Shown here: one piece after another, positions 23,248 to 36,167 of the stretch | How positions within the stretch are numbered: the first letter of the stretch is position 1 | Layout: the number at the start of each line of letters is the position of its first letter | Origin: Quercus robur | Lineage: Eukaryota; Streptophyta; Magnoliopsida; Fagales; Fagaceae | Assembly (NCBI RefSeq): GCF_932294415.1 | Contig: NC_065535.1 | Coordinates: 68,689,362 to 68,753,361, forward strand | Direction of reading: 5' to 3' | Length of the DNA stretch: 64,000 bases | Notes under the pieces: model-generated | Database searches by the model: none | The model's input: the letters and a program-made list of their open reading frames with translations, nothing else | What the model was told of the DNA's origin: nothing | Translations under genes and position numbers: made by a program

Positions 23248-24349
23248 ATGGGGAGGCAACCTTGTTGTGATAAGGTTGGATTGAAGAGAGGTCCATGGAC
23301 AATTGAAGAAGATCACAAGCTCATGAACTTCATCCTCAACAATGGTATCCATTGCTGGCGAATGGTTCCGAAGCTTGCAGGTATCCTTGGAATTATGACA
23401 CCTCTCTTGTAGTCTTCCCTCTCCTCTCACTCTCAAACCTTTAGTTTATTTGTGTTTATTGTTTTATTAACACAATGCAATATGTACGGTAATGAAGGTT
23501 TACTCAGATGTGGGAAAAGTTGCAGATTAAGATGGATTAATTATCTAAGGCCTGATCTTAAGAGAGGTGGTTTTACAGAAACGGAAGAGAATCAAATAAT
23601 TCAACTCCATTCACGTCTTGGTAACAGGTATAACATGCCTTTCTTTTTTTGCTTTCGTTCAAAACAAGATTGCCAGATATATAGTAGCGTTGTTAAGGCT
23701 AAAATGTGATGGTCAAATATCAATTTGAAAGCGATGTTATAGGATGCTGAGTTGCTATAAGCTGGTTATTTCTTCTCCTAACACAATCAACAACTTTTGC
23801 AGGTGGTCTAAGATTGCTGCACACTTTCCTGGACGCACAGACAATGAAATCAAGAACCACTGGAATACGCGAATTAAGAAGAGGTTAAAGCTCCTTGGCT
23901 TAGACCCTGTGACACACAAGCCTCTTGAGCAAAATGAAAATAGTGGTGATGATAAAGATGAGATAACATTAGAGTCAAATTCATCAAAGGGACAAGAGGA
24001 AAGACAGCCGGAGGTTAAGTCCATAGACGAGGACAATGATGCCAAGCAAGATTTTGTATCAACAGAGGAGATAAGGAATGAGGTTGAATTAACCTTGGAT
24101 GAAACAAATGATCTTTTAAACAATTATGATATCTGGTGTGGAAGTTTGGATTTGGGATCATGGATGAACCAAGAAACCAACACCAATACATCCTACAGTT
24201 CTACTTCATTTTCTCTGGAAAACTCAAGTAACCCTTCCATGGGTGAATCCCCCTCTCTACAATGGGTTGAAAGTGTGGATTCCATGCTTTCATGGGATGG
24301 CTTTAATCATCTGGAACAAGACCTTTTTTTCTTGGAAAATAGCCAATGA
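23248..24349 (+). CDS. R2R3-MYB transcription factor, MYB40-like
   Basis: Three exons, 23248-23380, 23498-23627 and 23803-24349, give 269 residues. Both introns are GT-AG and at the two conserved R2R3-MYB positions (phase 1 in KLAG/LLRCGK, phase 2 in LGNR/WSKIA); exon 2 is the usual 130 bp. The protein starts [19 protein letters not shown]2 (about 14-61) and R3 (about 67-112) keep the spaced Trp residues, with Ile/Phe replacing the first Trp of R3 as usual (GGFTETEE). The DNA-reading helices [19 protein letters not shown] and [19 protein letters not shown] are intact. The acidic, Ser/Thr-rich C-terminus (about 130-269) ends in DLFFLENSQ and is probably an activation region. It acts in the nucleus. 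The R2R3 sequence looks closest to Arabidopsis MYB40 and neighbouring subgroups, remembered not searched. No defects seen. Confidence 0.95.
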
Positions 24350-24429
24350 ACATACTCTCATCTGTCTCCCAAGTTTCTTTGCTTTCTTTTTGAATGAAAA
24401 GTGTCTTTTAGTTTCATTAACACCGGAGC

Positions 24430-24435
24430 AATAAA
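24430..24435 (+). promoter_or_regulatory. Candidate polyadenylation signal of the MYB gene
   Basis: AATAAA lies 81 bases after the MYB stop codon, a normal distance for a plant near-upstream element. Confidence 0.4.
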
Positions 24436-27400
24436 ATTGTTTAAAAAGTTAGTGTGAATGATTGTGATTGACTATCATCAAGTAAGAAACTCCCTAGTCC
24501 TTTCCATTTCTTCCTTGGCCTTCTTGTTGTACTCAATACTTGGAACTAATTATAATTTATTATGATGGTGTCATTTTCATCCATATTTGATCATTGTAAT
24601 TTCTTGCTTTAACTGTTGGGATTGGTCAGCTCGTCTACACCAAAACCAGTGGGGCTTAAAGCCCTGATCAATGACCCCTCGTGTTGATGGAGTAGCTCTT
24701 TTTTTGTTTCCTTTGTAATTGTAAAATTTTCCCCTGGTCTCATACATCATTATGAAGTGTCCAAGGTTACTTCTTGATATTCTTCATATGTGCAGTCCTT
24801 TTATTCTCCTTTTAAATGTGACATCATAATAAGGACAGCCAAAGGAAACCATAAATTGCTAGATGACCATGAGTGTCTGCCAAGCTCAAGCTTCTTTTAA
24901 TCATTCTAGGATATATTATTTAAGCTTTCTGATTTTTATTGAGCTTTGTGTTGGGACTGATTGCAATAAAATATATGGAACTGTTAAAGCTTTTTTGAAA
25001 TTTTATATTCATTTGGACCAGGGTTATTGGAGGTAGGTCGTGCTAAGCACTGAAAATGAAGTGGAACCTTATTAGCACTTGTTTATTTAGTGCATGCACC
25101 TGTAGATAAATATATAGGGCAAAGAATCCGACATGGAATCCCATATATGATCTCCTCCTACCAAATTTTGTGTCTCATTCCGGAACTACCGAAGGCATGG
25201 TCTCCTAAAACCAATCTTTGAGACTAAACTAGGGCCAGTTCATTGATTTTGTGGTTGAGATGACCATTAAGCCCAACTCATTAGAAAATAGTTCAAGAAA
25301 TTAAGTAAATAGGGTTATTTGTAGCTTAAACCATACCTTAAAATAAATAAATAAATAAAGGTCGTAACCAATGCACAAAACTCTCACTTTTACAGAGTCT
25401 GTAGAAAGTTACGGTAGACAGTCTTATCCTAATTTACTTGTCTCTAATTTATTGGAAAGACTGATTTCTAGACTTAAACCGTGGTTTATCGTTTTTTTTA
25501 GTAAAAGATATTTGTCATCACGTCAAGTCTTGACCTCTATAAAGTCATTAATTTGTAATGTCCAGCCTAATGCAATATTGATTGCATTATGCATCTCAAC
25601 ATTCAAAACAGTGTAAAATTAGAAAAGTGGGATGGGATGGCCATTACAAATTAACATATACTATGTTAAGTTTGACAAATTAGTGCATCCTACTATGTGA
25701 CTTGCACATTAATTTGATAATCTTGACACTAATTTGAACGTTGAAAGACTTCATAAATTAAAGTATTGAATGAAAAAATTTATAGTTTAGAATAGATATT
25801 ACAAAAGACTTCATAATTTAAGGCAAAAAACTGAAATTGATTCAAATAAATAAATAACTAAAGAGAAGGGGCAAGCAATCAAAAACAGGTTAAATTCCAG
25901 CATGTTCGATGGACTGTCCTCCACATTAGCTGAGAAAATCGCACCCCAACTAATAAACACCAACTTGGTGATTAGAGTAATTTTTATTAGATGGTCCAAG
26001 CAGGTGCATTGCGTCATTTCACTCCTCACTATCGTCAATATCAAAACCATCATCATCATTGCTTAGTAGTATTAAATTCATAAGAATAATTGTGTATACT
26101 TTGAGGTCATTTAATATAAGAGAAATTGATGTTAAATAATTAATGCTCATTAGTCATTATTTTCAAATATATCATCATCATTGCTTATTAGTATAAAATT
26201 CATAAAGATACTTAGCAATATTAAAATTCATAAGGATAATGATAGATACCTGGAGGTCGTTTTGTATTATTTGATGTTAACTAATGCTCATTACTTTCAA
26301 GCAAGTTGTGTCCTATTTTGTCCATTGCTATTTCAGTATTAGTTTGATAGAATGCATAAACTAGAAAGATAATGACTGAGAATATGAAGTTAGTTATGAT
26401 GAGAGAGGATCAAGGTTATAGGTGGGAGGAAAAAACAAGACTTATTTATGGTCATCTTTTATGTTATCTTCCTTTACTAAAATGATGTCTCCCCGAAAGA
26501 AAGTTATCTTAAAAATCATGAGACCTCATATATTAGGTGGCGGAAAAAAAAGACTTATTTATGGTCATCTTTTATGTCTAAGTTATGTTTTCGTTTACTA
26601 AAATGATGCTTCCCCTAAAAAAAAGTGATCGTAAATTACACTCATAAGATCTCTCTCTCAGAGTATGTGTGGGTCCCTTACTCGAGAAATTGGTCTCATC
26701 AAACAATCTCATAAGATAACCCCCTCGTGTATCTCCTCCCCTAGGACAGGAATTTGAAGCACCTAGACGGAAAAGCAAATTTTGATGCAGAAGTTACCCA
26801 CTTCTGCTGAAGATCATCCAGGGTCCATGACAAAACTGAAAAAAGTTGGAACCCAAAAAAGATGGCCATACTTGTGCCAAGTGATGATTCTTTGTCATAA
26901 CTAGAGGCCTCAGACCAAGACAATGAATGTGTTGGTGGCATCCCTCCAGCATCTTTACAGAAAATGGGAGAGGATCATCCTCAGTCAATGATTCTTCCTG
27001 TTATACATTTCTACCCTTGTTAAAAACAAAAAGCATAAGCTTTCTGAGATTGTGCAAGGCTAATAGCAGAAAAATTCCAAGCCATGGCAACCCTTTTTAC
27101 CAATAGGTAGCAGGAAAGTAGCTCTTATAAAGTGAATTTAGCTATTTAAAATGCATTCATGCATATCCTTCTAAGCAGAAGTAACACAAACAGCTTTATA
27201 CAAGGAGGGGATCAAAGAAATCTTTATCAAGTTAATCAAATTACCCGACAGTTGCATTGTTACAAATCTTGCTTCTCTACATGCAGACTACTCAAAATTC
27301 AAAAATGCAGATAATGTAACTAGAAATATCAATTGATTTTTAAATTGTAACGATACAATACATCTCCTCTCACTCTCTCTCTCTCTCACAGAAACCAATA

Positions 27401-27441
27401 GAAAAAGAATCAGGTATCATGGTTAATGGAAAAATTACCAA
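24436..27441. other. Intergenic stretch between MYB and the zinc-finger gene
   Basis: No gene recognised. A block of about 110 bp is tandemly repeated at 26420-26525 and 26530-26640 (GACTTATTTATGGTCATCTT in both). Similar AT-rich lines with TTCATAAGGATAAT recur at 26070-26250. At 26750-27000 the + strand looks like a decayed coding piece (EFEAPRRK, TKLKKVGTQKRWPYL in different frames) that I cannot assign. Confidence 0.45.
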
Positions 27442-28058
27442 CTACGAGGGCTTTTTCTTTTGCACACTTTTTGAGATGCGCTTCAGCTGTACCGTTTTCC
27501 CTTTCATTCCCCTGCAAAGTTAAATAACAAACATTGTGAATCCCTTTAAAAACCTGCCATAAATAGGGAAACAAAGAAAATAGAGAGTAAATACCTCCGG
27601 TGCATATAAATGAAGATGTAGAAAAGCAGCAACAGCATCAAAGTCAAAATGGAAACAATAAGGTAGAACACATTTCTAGTCTTCTGCACATATGAAGCAG
27701 CATGGATATAAATAAATAAGAAAGAACCAACAAAACTTCCCAAGTTTTAAATTTAAGGATAGCTTATATACAGTTTAGCTGGAATCAGCCTCCTAAAAAA
27801 TAAAAAAGGGGTAAGGGCGTAAGGCTGCTAAACAATCACCTCCCAAACTCCGCAAAAGTGGGAACAATGTGCATTGGGTACAACCTTTTTTTCTATACAC
27901 AGTTTAGGTTTATCAAATGTAAAAAATGTGTAGGATTCCAAATGTAGCATGAGCATGCTTGAAGCTAACTGCAGTCTGATTGTAAGGGGTGTGTATCACA
28001 GAGAGCTCCCTTTAGGTAGATGAATTAATCTGATTTACTTCAATCATCTGGTTTTGAT

Positions 28059-28089
<31 letters not shown>

Positions 28090-31000
28090 GCCAGAGTTTC
28101 CTAAAATCTAAAATCCGTAGTGGCAGAGGAGTGTAGAAAAAAAGAAGGATATCCATTTTCCTTCTATCAGACTTTAAAGATCAATTACAAAATGTAGAGC
28201 TATATGGTTTGGTACTTGTTTGCATGCTTGGAAAGTATAATTGATCATAAAACAAAGTACATGTGATGGTGAACTTTACCCTGTGCCCCCTAGAGAAGGG
28301 TTTCTGACCACCGTTACAAGTGTGGGCATCACAGAATTGCCGTAGGAAGAATTCTGTCATAATTGGATAACATCAAAATGCAATATCACTATCTGGTAGG
28401 ACTATATATGAGATCATAAAGTTGCTATTATGACAAAGTCACAATTACCATGAAGGCGGCTTGCTGAAGGACCCTCATTGACTGGAAAACAACTGTCAGC
28501 TAGGCTCTGCACAGAATAGTTAAAATATGAATACAAGGAATGCTAGAATCAACAATTTATAAGATATCAATCATAGGCCACCTCACACAGATGTTGATTC
28601 CTTGAAGCAGCAGCAGGATTGCACTTAGTTTTGCGAGGAGTGGAGTCCATCACAAGGTCACAATGCAATGCACCACATACATCTGCCAAGCACCTGCTGT
28701 GACTCTGGATTCAGCACAAGTATCCCATGGTTCAATTACCAATGTACCATTTAAACTTAAGACAATGGAAGGACTATGTTTGCCAAAGTCCTGGAAGAAT
28801 TTTGATTACCAAGCAAATAAGAAGAAATGCAATCTAAACGTGAAACCATGAACCAAAGATGTGGGATATTAAATCAAATAGACAGGCCAAAGACATCAAC
28901 AGAAGAGAGAATGGTAGGTGAAAAAAGATGCAGCTCCATAGAAGTGTTTAGTTATTAAGACATTAAAAATGAGATGACAATGATTGTAAAGTGAAATTTG
29001 AGGCACAAACAAAAATGAAGAATTATCAAGATAACCCAAAAGTACTAGGTTAAAATAAAACAGATATAAACTTTGGCCAATGAAAATTGGAGTCTCTATA
29101 TTTTGTGTGTCATACTTGTGATGACGGTAGTATAGTCTGTTCATAAAAAATACCCTGCATTTATTATGTTTTCTTTGTCATGCAATTGTCTAAAATAGAT
29201 CACTGATCTAATAGTTGTCTTGTTTAAGGAATGTCAATGAATATAGGCCTTTTAGAGAGAACATTCAAAATGACTTTTAGGTTAAAAGTTTTGCATAGGC
29301 ATGCAAGTTAATCTCTCTTTCTTTTTTTGGTTTTCTTTGGGTCCTAGGGATCACTTTTATGAATAGTCTTCTACAATCAAAATCATATATACACCTCCTG
29401 CTACAAAAATTTAAGTAAAATCCACCTGTAGGACGCTACAAGGCTTATAATGTGTACCAGAAATTCCTGCTTTTTGGGGTTTGCATTTCACTGGATTGTC
29501 CAACAAATGAATTAAAAAAAACATAGATCAAGTCCCCTTATCACAACCACTCCTACGTCATGTAAATGTTTTAAAATGAGGTACCCATGTCAAGCACACC
29601 ATGTTATACAGACACTTCATATTACCTTGAGATGATTGATTGGAAAAATCTAAAACATCACAAAATCGGCCATGTTCCCTCATCCTAAATTCCATGGATT
29701 GACAAATCCAACACCTCCACAAATTCATCTAATACATACTGTAGGTTATGCCATAGAAGAGTATGAGAGGTATCATTTCTCTTACCAGAGAGACCAAGTA
29801 TAACTAACATCATCATCAGAATCACTATGAATTATCTCAACTACTAGGGTCAGTATTACAATTCCTAAGCCTCTTAATCTTATTTTTCCAATGCAAGAAA
29901 ATGAAGACCCACAAAATAACCAAATGGGACATTACCTGTATGATTTGTAATTTACAACCCAACTATGTTAAATGTTCTAAAACAAAAAATAGATCAATTA
30001 CCATCAATTCTAGGAAAAATAGCTCCACATACATACCACATTCAGCAAATCATAATGTCTATTGTCAAAATGCTGATCGAGGTGTTTCTCTTCATAAAAC
30101 CTTTTTCTACAGTATCCACATTTCCATTCATTTACATCTACACGGATCTTGTGTTGTTCCTGATCTCTGTAAAGGTCATTGTCTGAGTGAAGCCTACACC
30201 TTCTTGACATTTGATATTGTTCTTTCTCCACAAAGGGCATTAGATACTGCACCCATCACGAGATAATGTTTCAAATTAAGTACCACGGATACTGTCTTTT
30301 AGAAATTTTAATCAGAATCTTCTGATACCTCCTCAATTATCTTCTGTGCAGCCCTACTCCTTTCTCTTGAACAATGTACCTCATGAGCAGCATTCCCCTG
30401 CTCCAGCTTTAGAGTTCTGAACATCAAACTTAAATATTACTTATAAACATTGACAAATTGACCAAGGCAGATAATATATGCCACCAAAACACAATCATTT
30501 AATACTTTTTTGCAGTTATAAAATTTAGGGTGTTATTAATGCCACATTTTTCAAGTGGCATTCACAATTTAGGTTCCCCTTAATTAAAGAACCTGCGTCA
30601 GGAAAATAGGTAACACTAAGACAGAGACACCAAAATTGCTAGCCTAATCCAATTTTTCAAATCCAACAATCTAAACCACTAACCTTGCAGTTTCAGATTC
30701 TTTATAACCCTGGGGAAGCAAACAATAATGGACGGCGTCAGTAATATTGCAGTATAAAAGGCACATTCATTACACCAAGAAAAATGATAATGTTGTTCTA
30801 AAATATTGCAGAAGAGGTTCAAGAAAGAACCAAAAAAAAAAAAAAAGTAAACATAAATTCATATAAAAAATTTCAGTGTAGATTTAGCTAAGAGCAAGAC
30901 ATTTACTTCAATGTAGTACGCTCTGCACTAACTTGAGTAGAACACGTGTTCATGAATTCTATCCAGTGTCCAAACCCACAGTGACTTTATTTTCATCCCC

Positions 31001-31314
31001 CTATAATCTAGATCAAAATATTTTGCACACACAAAACATTACATTTTGGAACTTATCTTGAATGTTGGTATACAAAACAAACATGGGTTTTTGTTATAAA
31101 AACAGTAAATTTAACAAAGAAGTAACTAACCCAAGGTTTACATGGAACCCACTACAATATCGAATTGAAGGGGTTTTTGAGATATCTCATAGAAAGATTG
31201 ATATGGGTTTTGCACGTATATACATATAAATATCAGAAAAGATACCTGAATAATCTGCAGAGAAAGCAAGAGGCAAAAGCAAAGCGAGACCCATTTGGAA
31301 TTGGAGAACCTCAT
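27442..31314 (-). CDS. Secretory-pathway C2H2 zinc-finger membrane protein, nine exons
   Basis: Exons, in transcript order: 31314-31246, 30709-30684, 30416-30329, 30246-30037, 28704-28582, 28506-28449, 28353-28280, 27683-27595, 27511-27442. All introns are GT-AG and all phases join, giving 807 nt and 268 residues. Residues 1-22 (MRFSNSKWVSLCFCLLLSLQ) look like a signal peptide. A basic helix follows, then one C2H2 finger (C104, C107, H120, H125: WKCGYCRKRF, LDQHFDNRHYD), a Cys-rich region (135-205, with CLADVCGALHCD and HTCNGG), one membrane span (about 221-243) and a short basic tail (RISKSVQKKKPS). Type I topology would put the finger in the ER lumen or cell exterior, unusual for C2H2. I recall similar plant proteins annotated only as C2H2 family; function unknown. 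An in-frame ATG at 31437 lies upstream but would bury the signal peptide, so 31314 is chosen. Confidence 0.85.
28705..30036 (-). other. Large intron 4 of the zinc-finger membrane gene
   Basis: A 1332-bp intron, by far the longest of the gene. It starts GTATGTATGTGG and ends CTGAATCCAG on the minus strand. No nested gene or transposon with clear ends was seen in it. Confidence 0.7.
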
Positions 31315-31849
31315 TTCTGAATTCTTGACTTTCCTTGCCTCAAAGAAGAGAAGACTATTAATAGTATACTGCCACGCCTCTGCTAAGGCAAATGAGAAGT
31401 TGCCACATGGGATCTCTCGGCCTCTTTGACTTGCCATTTGACTTTTCTTGACGTGGCTAAATTAACCCCTTTTTTTATATTATAAATAAATAAAAATAAA
31501 AATCTAAAACTAGCCCATATGAATATGATAATCAATTAAATATTAGATTTTCAAAATAAACAAAAACAATAAATTAAGCCTCAACCCTCTAAGATTTTGT
31601 AAGGTTTATTTTTATTTTATTTTTTTTCCTCTTATTGTAAGGGAGGAGGAGACTTGATATTTCTATTGAACCATAAATCTAATGAAAATCCTTAAAACAA
31701 AGACTTACTAAGGTCACCTACCAAACCATTATTTTGTTGCCTATGAAGAGTCAAAGTTGCTTATTAAACCTCTTTTTTTTTTGTTGCCTATGAAGAGTCA
31801 TGGGCTAAACCTTGCAATTAAGCATCAATGTCATTGAGGTGCTCATGGG

Positions 31850-32215
31850 TTAAAGTTTTAAATTATATTTAAACCCCATAATTTAAGGGTGGTTTCAAAG
31901 AATAATGTACAATTTCAAAATATTCAAATTAAACCTTACACTTTAAAAATCATTTCAATTCAAACCAGAGGCCAATTATATGTGATGTTGTTAGTAGAAA
32001 ATGTTCAAACAAAATGATGCCATTTGCCTTGGAGTAAAATAATGTCCATATATATTAGACACATGTATAGAAACAAATAACCACATAACATCATTCTATT
32101 TAAGTATTTTGTGTTAATGTCACCATAATGGGCGTGGTTTGAATTGAATTACTTTTTAAAGTGTAAGGTTTGTTTTGAAACTTAAGAAAGTGTGAAGTTT
32201 AATTTAAATCCAATA
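31850..32215. repeat. Foldback MITE-like element
   Basis: The stretch AAATTAAACCTTACACTTTA plus TTCAATTCAAACCA (31924-31965) is repeated in reverse complement at 32136-32180 (TGGTTTGAATTGAATTAC, AAAGTGTAAGGTTTG). Arms are about 100 bp and diverged. It resembles the 108-405 element. Confidence 0.55.
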
Positions 32216-32239
32216 AACGAAAATAAACTCTCCCAAACA

Positions 32240-32911
32240 CGGGGGAGCTAAGAATTTTTGTTTGGGGGGTCAAGTTGCAATACTAATATATTTATCTAGA
32301 CAAACCCACACACACTTGTTTTTTTATTTGATAAGTTATATATATATATATATATATATATATAGATAGATATACATACCCAAAAAAAAAAAAAGTTTAG
32401 TATTTTCAATCAAAATTATGTTTGATGACAATCTTTCATAAAATAAAATTCATTTTTACCATTGTCATGGTGATATTTTTAAAAATTTTCATTTTCAATA
32501 CAAATTATCAAATTTTATACTAAAATAAGTAAAAAATATTTCAATTGAACTAATGAAATTTTCAAAAATATGAATATCCAAAACTTTGAGGAATAAGTTA
32601 GACTCCAAACATATTTGAAATTATTTTGCTCTAAGCTATTACGTGGTAACTCAAGAGACATTTCATATATAGTTTTAGTGACAATATCTTTTTAAGGAGC
32701 CTATGACTTGTTAATAGCCACATAACGGATTGAAAAAGATAAATCCAAACATATTTGTTACCAAACTTTATCAAATATTTAACATATATAAGAGGACATT
32801 TTACAATAAAAAATAAAATTGCAAAAAAATAAAGTTGTTTCTATAACTATTAGACCATTATTTTTTTTAAGAGCATTATTGGACTAATTCAAATAATTAA
32901 AATAATTATTC

Positions 32912-32942
<31 letters not shown>

Positions 32943-33006
32943 TTAAAGGAAATTTCAAAATTTTGGGGGGTCATGGTCCCCACCCTTGTACATAGCTCCA
33001 CCCCTG
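32240..33006. mobile_element. hAT-type non-autonomous element, 767 bp
   Basis: Left end CGGGGGAGCTAAG, right end ATAGCTCCACCCCTG, imperfect inverted repeats followed inward by GGGGGGTCA on both arms. Flanked by a perfect 8-bp duplication CCCAAACA (32232-32239 and 33007-33014), the hAT signature. The interior is AT-rich and non-coding, with two TA runs. Confidence 0.85.
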
Positions 33007-33502
33007 CCCAAACATTCATACTAATACCACAATTTTTTTAACAATTGGTTTAGAATTCTCTACCGTTATAAGTTATGAGCGATGGTCCATTAATAATTAA
33101 CTACATGAGACTCATCGAGAATCATTCATAACTTGCTGTCTCACAGAGTGAAAAGTTTGTAAAAACTGTGTAAATAGATCTCTTATTTATTTGTGTCCTT
33201 TGTTCATAGAATTAAGGCTAAATTATATAATATCCCCCACTTTTTCCCACTAGTTTACAAAAAATTCTGCAAACAAATGAAACTGGTCTGTCCACCTGTT
33301 GGTGATGACTGATGACAGAGGATGCATAGAAAGGGCATTGTAACTGTAATCTCCCATGACCGAAAGGTGGTAAGTGGTAACCAATATCATATAATTTGGT
33401 ATTTTGAGGTCATGACTCATGAGGTACATAACATGTAGCTCAGTAGCTCACCATATGAAAAAAGGAGTGCGGAATTCCAGCCAAAACAGAACAACAATGA
33501 AA

Positions 33503-33584
33503 CGTGGGCGGCAGGATTCGAACCTGCGCGGGCAAAGCCCACATGATTTCTAGTCATGCCCGATAACCACTCCGGCACGCCCAC
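33503..33584 (-). tRNA. tRNA-Ser (anticodon AGA), copy 1
   Basis: The 82-nt gene folds as a class II tRNA. The acceptor stem pairs GTGGGCG with CGCCCAC, discriminator G. The A box is TGCCGGAGTGG-like, the anticodon loop CTAGAAA gives AGA, there is a long variable arm (GTGGGCTTTGCCCGC), and the T arm holds GGTTCGAATCC. CCA is not encoded, as in eukaryotes, and there is no intron. The sequence is identical to the copy at 36388-36469, but the flanks differ. A clear T-run terminator is not seen close to this copy's 3' end. Confidence 0.96.
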
Positions 33585-34498
33585 CACATGCTATGTTAGA
33601 ATTTAAAATAAGTTATGGTCTAAACATTACAGTTTATGTCCAGGCTCCAAAAAACTTCAAACTTTTAAATTTGGGGTGGTGAGAATTCCAAATATAGGAA
33701 CTCTAAAAGATGGAGATGCTTCATCTCCTTCAATGTATTTGGCCCATTTCTTGTCTCCCTTTTTCTTTTCTTCATAAAATGATTGTCATGTCCTGACAAA
33801 CCCAATAACCATTAACTGGTTGAGAATAGCTAGCCATGCTCTTTAATAATATAAAGGGCCAATTTTTAAATCCTGAAACCAAAATGAAGTGCTAAGAAAG
33901 AAGGCAAGCACTCTTTACTCTTTAGACAAGAAATAAATACTTAGCAGTTAGCAGTAGAACTAGATAAAAGGTTTACCGACCTCCTTAAAGCTATGATAGG
34001 AAGAATTCAGTCTAACCTTGTTAATGGAATAGTTTGGTTTAACATCCAGCCAAATAACTTTATTTCAATTAATAATCCAAAATTTGGTTCTGCATACTAA
34101 GTGAAGTCTAAGCTCTGGTCAATAAGAACGTGATGCAAGACCATACGAGCTTAGCTCTCGGTAATGAAACAACAAAATGAGACAGTGCAAATACACACAG
34201 GCATGCACTCAACGGAAAAAGATCCTCTTCATTTGCTTTGAAATGGAGACAATTCATTTCATGGTTATAATTTAGTTTTTCATGCATATAAAAAGTGTAC
34301 ATAATACCACCTTTAATGATTAAACCAATGCTACATGCTGAGTACATGAGAAGCACCAATTTATCTATCATCAGATTCACACCAGTATTCACTATATGAA
34401 GCTGATAACTCTGATACATTCAAAGGCCACCAAAATGTTACATCAGGTCTAAACCAACCTCAGCATACACCAAATATCTATTCTGGAGGGTTTTACTT
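33585..34498. other. Intergenic stretch, nothing recognised
   Basis: No gene or repeat ends found. Part may be the old 3' flank of the PPR pseudogene that follows. Confidence 0.5.
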
Positions 34499-34865
34499 TT
34501 ACACGTGTTGCTCACGAAAGAGCTCCTCAAAGTCTTGCTTGACTCTGTTTCTGAAAAGGGGATGTGGAAGAAGTCCTTTCAACATAATCCTGAATATATG
34601 GCAACTCCTCAGGTGGATCTGGAGACTTCTTAATGTCTTCATATGTGTTCATTGCATCTGCAGGAGTTCCATGCCTCAAGAACCCCGTTATAACTTTCAT
34701 CTACATCTGAGAGTTGGGGAACAAATCCTTCTTTCTCATGTCTTCCCACAGCTGCATGCATTGTATCATTTTTTTATATTTCGCTAATGCAATAATCAAG
34801 TCCTTATATAGGTAGACATCAGGCCTGTAATTGTACCAATCTTGCTTTTGTATCACCCTAAACAT
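34499..34865 (-). pseudogene. 3' exon of a THA8-like PPR protein, decayed
   Basis: After an acceptor-like TTTTCAG, the minus strand from 34865 reads MFRVIQKQDWYN, RPDVYLYKDLIIALAKYKKM, CMQLWEDMRKKDLFPNSQM, a stop, then GFLRHGTPADAMNTYEDIKK and SPDPPEELP. A one-base frame change follows, and the end reads LKGLLPHPLFRNRVKQDFEE, LFREQHV, stop (TAA at 34499-34501). This is the C-terminal half of the short-PPR family of THA8 and At1g62350 type, organelle RNA-splicing proteins with few PPR motifs. One stop and one frameshift mark it as dead. I found no upstream exons, so it may be a truncated copy. Confidence 0.75.
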
Positions 34866-35749
34866 CTGAAAATTCAATGAGTTCTTGTAACCTCAAGTTT
34901 ATAGTCATAGCTAAAATAAACAACCGCATCAAAACCTCAGCATAAGATTACAAATAAATGAAGTCAAGCATAAGATGGTGTTATTTGACAAAATATTATT
35001 ATAATTAAAGATAATGGCCAAACCAAATCGTATTTTCCAAATTATGAAGAAACCTAACTTTGAACAAAATACAGAAAACATTAAAATTGTAGAATAGTTG
35101 CGTATTGAAGAGGGCAGGCAGGGATTCCAGCAAAGGAACTATATTTTCATTAGAGAACGTGTAGAAATAAGCAAAGGAACTATTATTCATGTATGAACTT
35201 TCCTTTCTCCGAATGTCAACTAAGATCCAAGTTTGAGACAAAAGGTGTATTTGACAATATTTCAATGATAGAAATTCCCACTAAAAGGAACAATTTGCAT
35301 TGAATTCTGGCATGGTTCATAGGGACGCCTAGCAACCACATGATCAAGTTAAGTTGACAAGGTGAGTATGTTGTATTTGTCTATGAAGCTTCCATTTAAA
35401 TTATCCTCAAACCTTTATCAAATCAAAAGCGCAGGTCGAAATTTTCAAGACCTAATATTTCCTTGAAAGCATTCTATCCAACACTTACTTGCCATATTCA
35501 CTCTACTAATTTTCTTATTTAGTAAAAAAAAAAAATTACTTCATATTCCAGTAAAAAAAAAAAAAAAAAGACTACTTCAACAAAGTAGTGAGGAATCAAG
35601 AACAGAAAATATGAAAATCTAAAAGCAACCCAAATAAGATTGTGAACAAGAAAGTACAATTCAAACAAAGAATTGTAACGGTTGGAACTGAGCAACAACA
35701 CTAATAATAATAAGCAATGAAATTTAAAACTGAATCACAAAAGTTTTAA
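34866..35749. other. AT-rich stretch, nothing recognised
   Basis: I looked here on the minus strand for the 5' exons of the PPR gene and saw none. Confidence 0.5.
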
Positions 35750-35869
35750 GGCATGTTTGGTTGTGTTGTTTAAACAACACAACACGTATTTCCATAACAC
35801 TTTTTCACTTACACATATTATCACAATATTTAAATAACATTACTAGAAAAATATTACCAAATGTGCCCT
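35750..35869. mobile_element. Small Tourist-like MITE, 120 bp
   Basis: Left GGCATGTTTGGT, right ACCAAATGTGCCCT, with TAA on both sides (35747-35749, 35870-35872). The inner part TTGTTTAAACAACA is itself palindromic. Confidence 0.6.
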
Positions 35870-35949
35870 TAATGGTTAGAACTTGGGACCTGAAACAGCA
35901 AAAATCCTCCTAACAAAGCTTAGCCAAAAACACCCATTTAGCACAGTTA

Positions 35950-36167
35950 GTCTGTTTGGATACTGTTTATTGCTAAAAATTAAAAACTAAAAACACTGTA
36001 ACAAAAAAAATTTTAAATGTGTGAATAGTGTCATGAAACCCAGTTTTAAAGTTGTTTTTGCCGAAAAAAGTACTTACGGGTTCTGCAAACAATGCATAAA
36101 ATCCACTAAAAAAGCCAAAAGCAGGCATTGAAATAATTTCAATGTAATCCAAAATCCAAACGTAGGC
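35950..36167. mobile_element. Tourist-type MITE, 218 bp
   Basis: Left GTCTGTTTGGATACTG, right ATCCAAACGTAGGC; TTA flanks at 35947-35949 and 36168-36170. It shares the internal GTGAATAGTG and ACACTGTAACA motifs with the element at 39459-39739, so both belong to one family. Confidence 0.75.

Noticed and set aside
31138-31437. 99-codon frame starting at 31437 as a separate gene
   Set aside because: It is exon 1 of the zinc-finger gene with upstream leader read in frame; the start at 31314 gives a proper signal peptide and the frame runs into intron 1.
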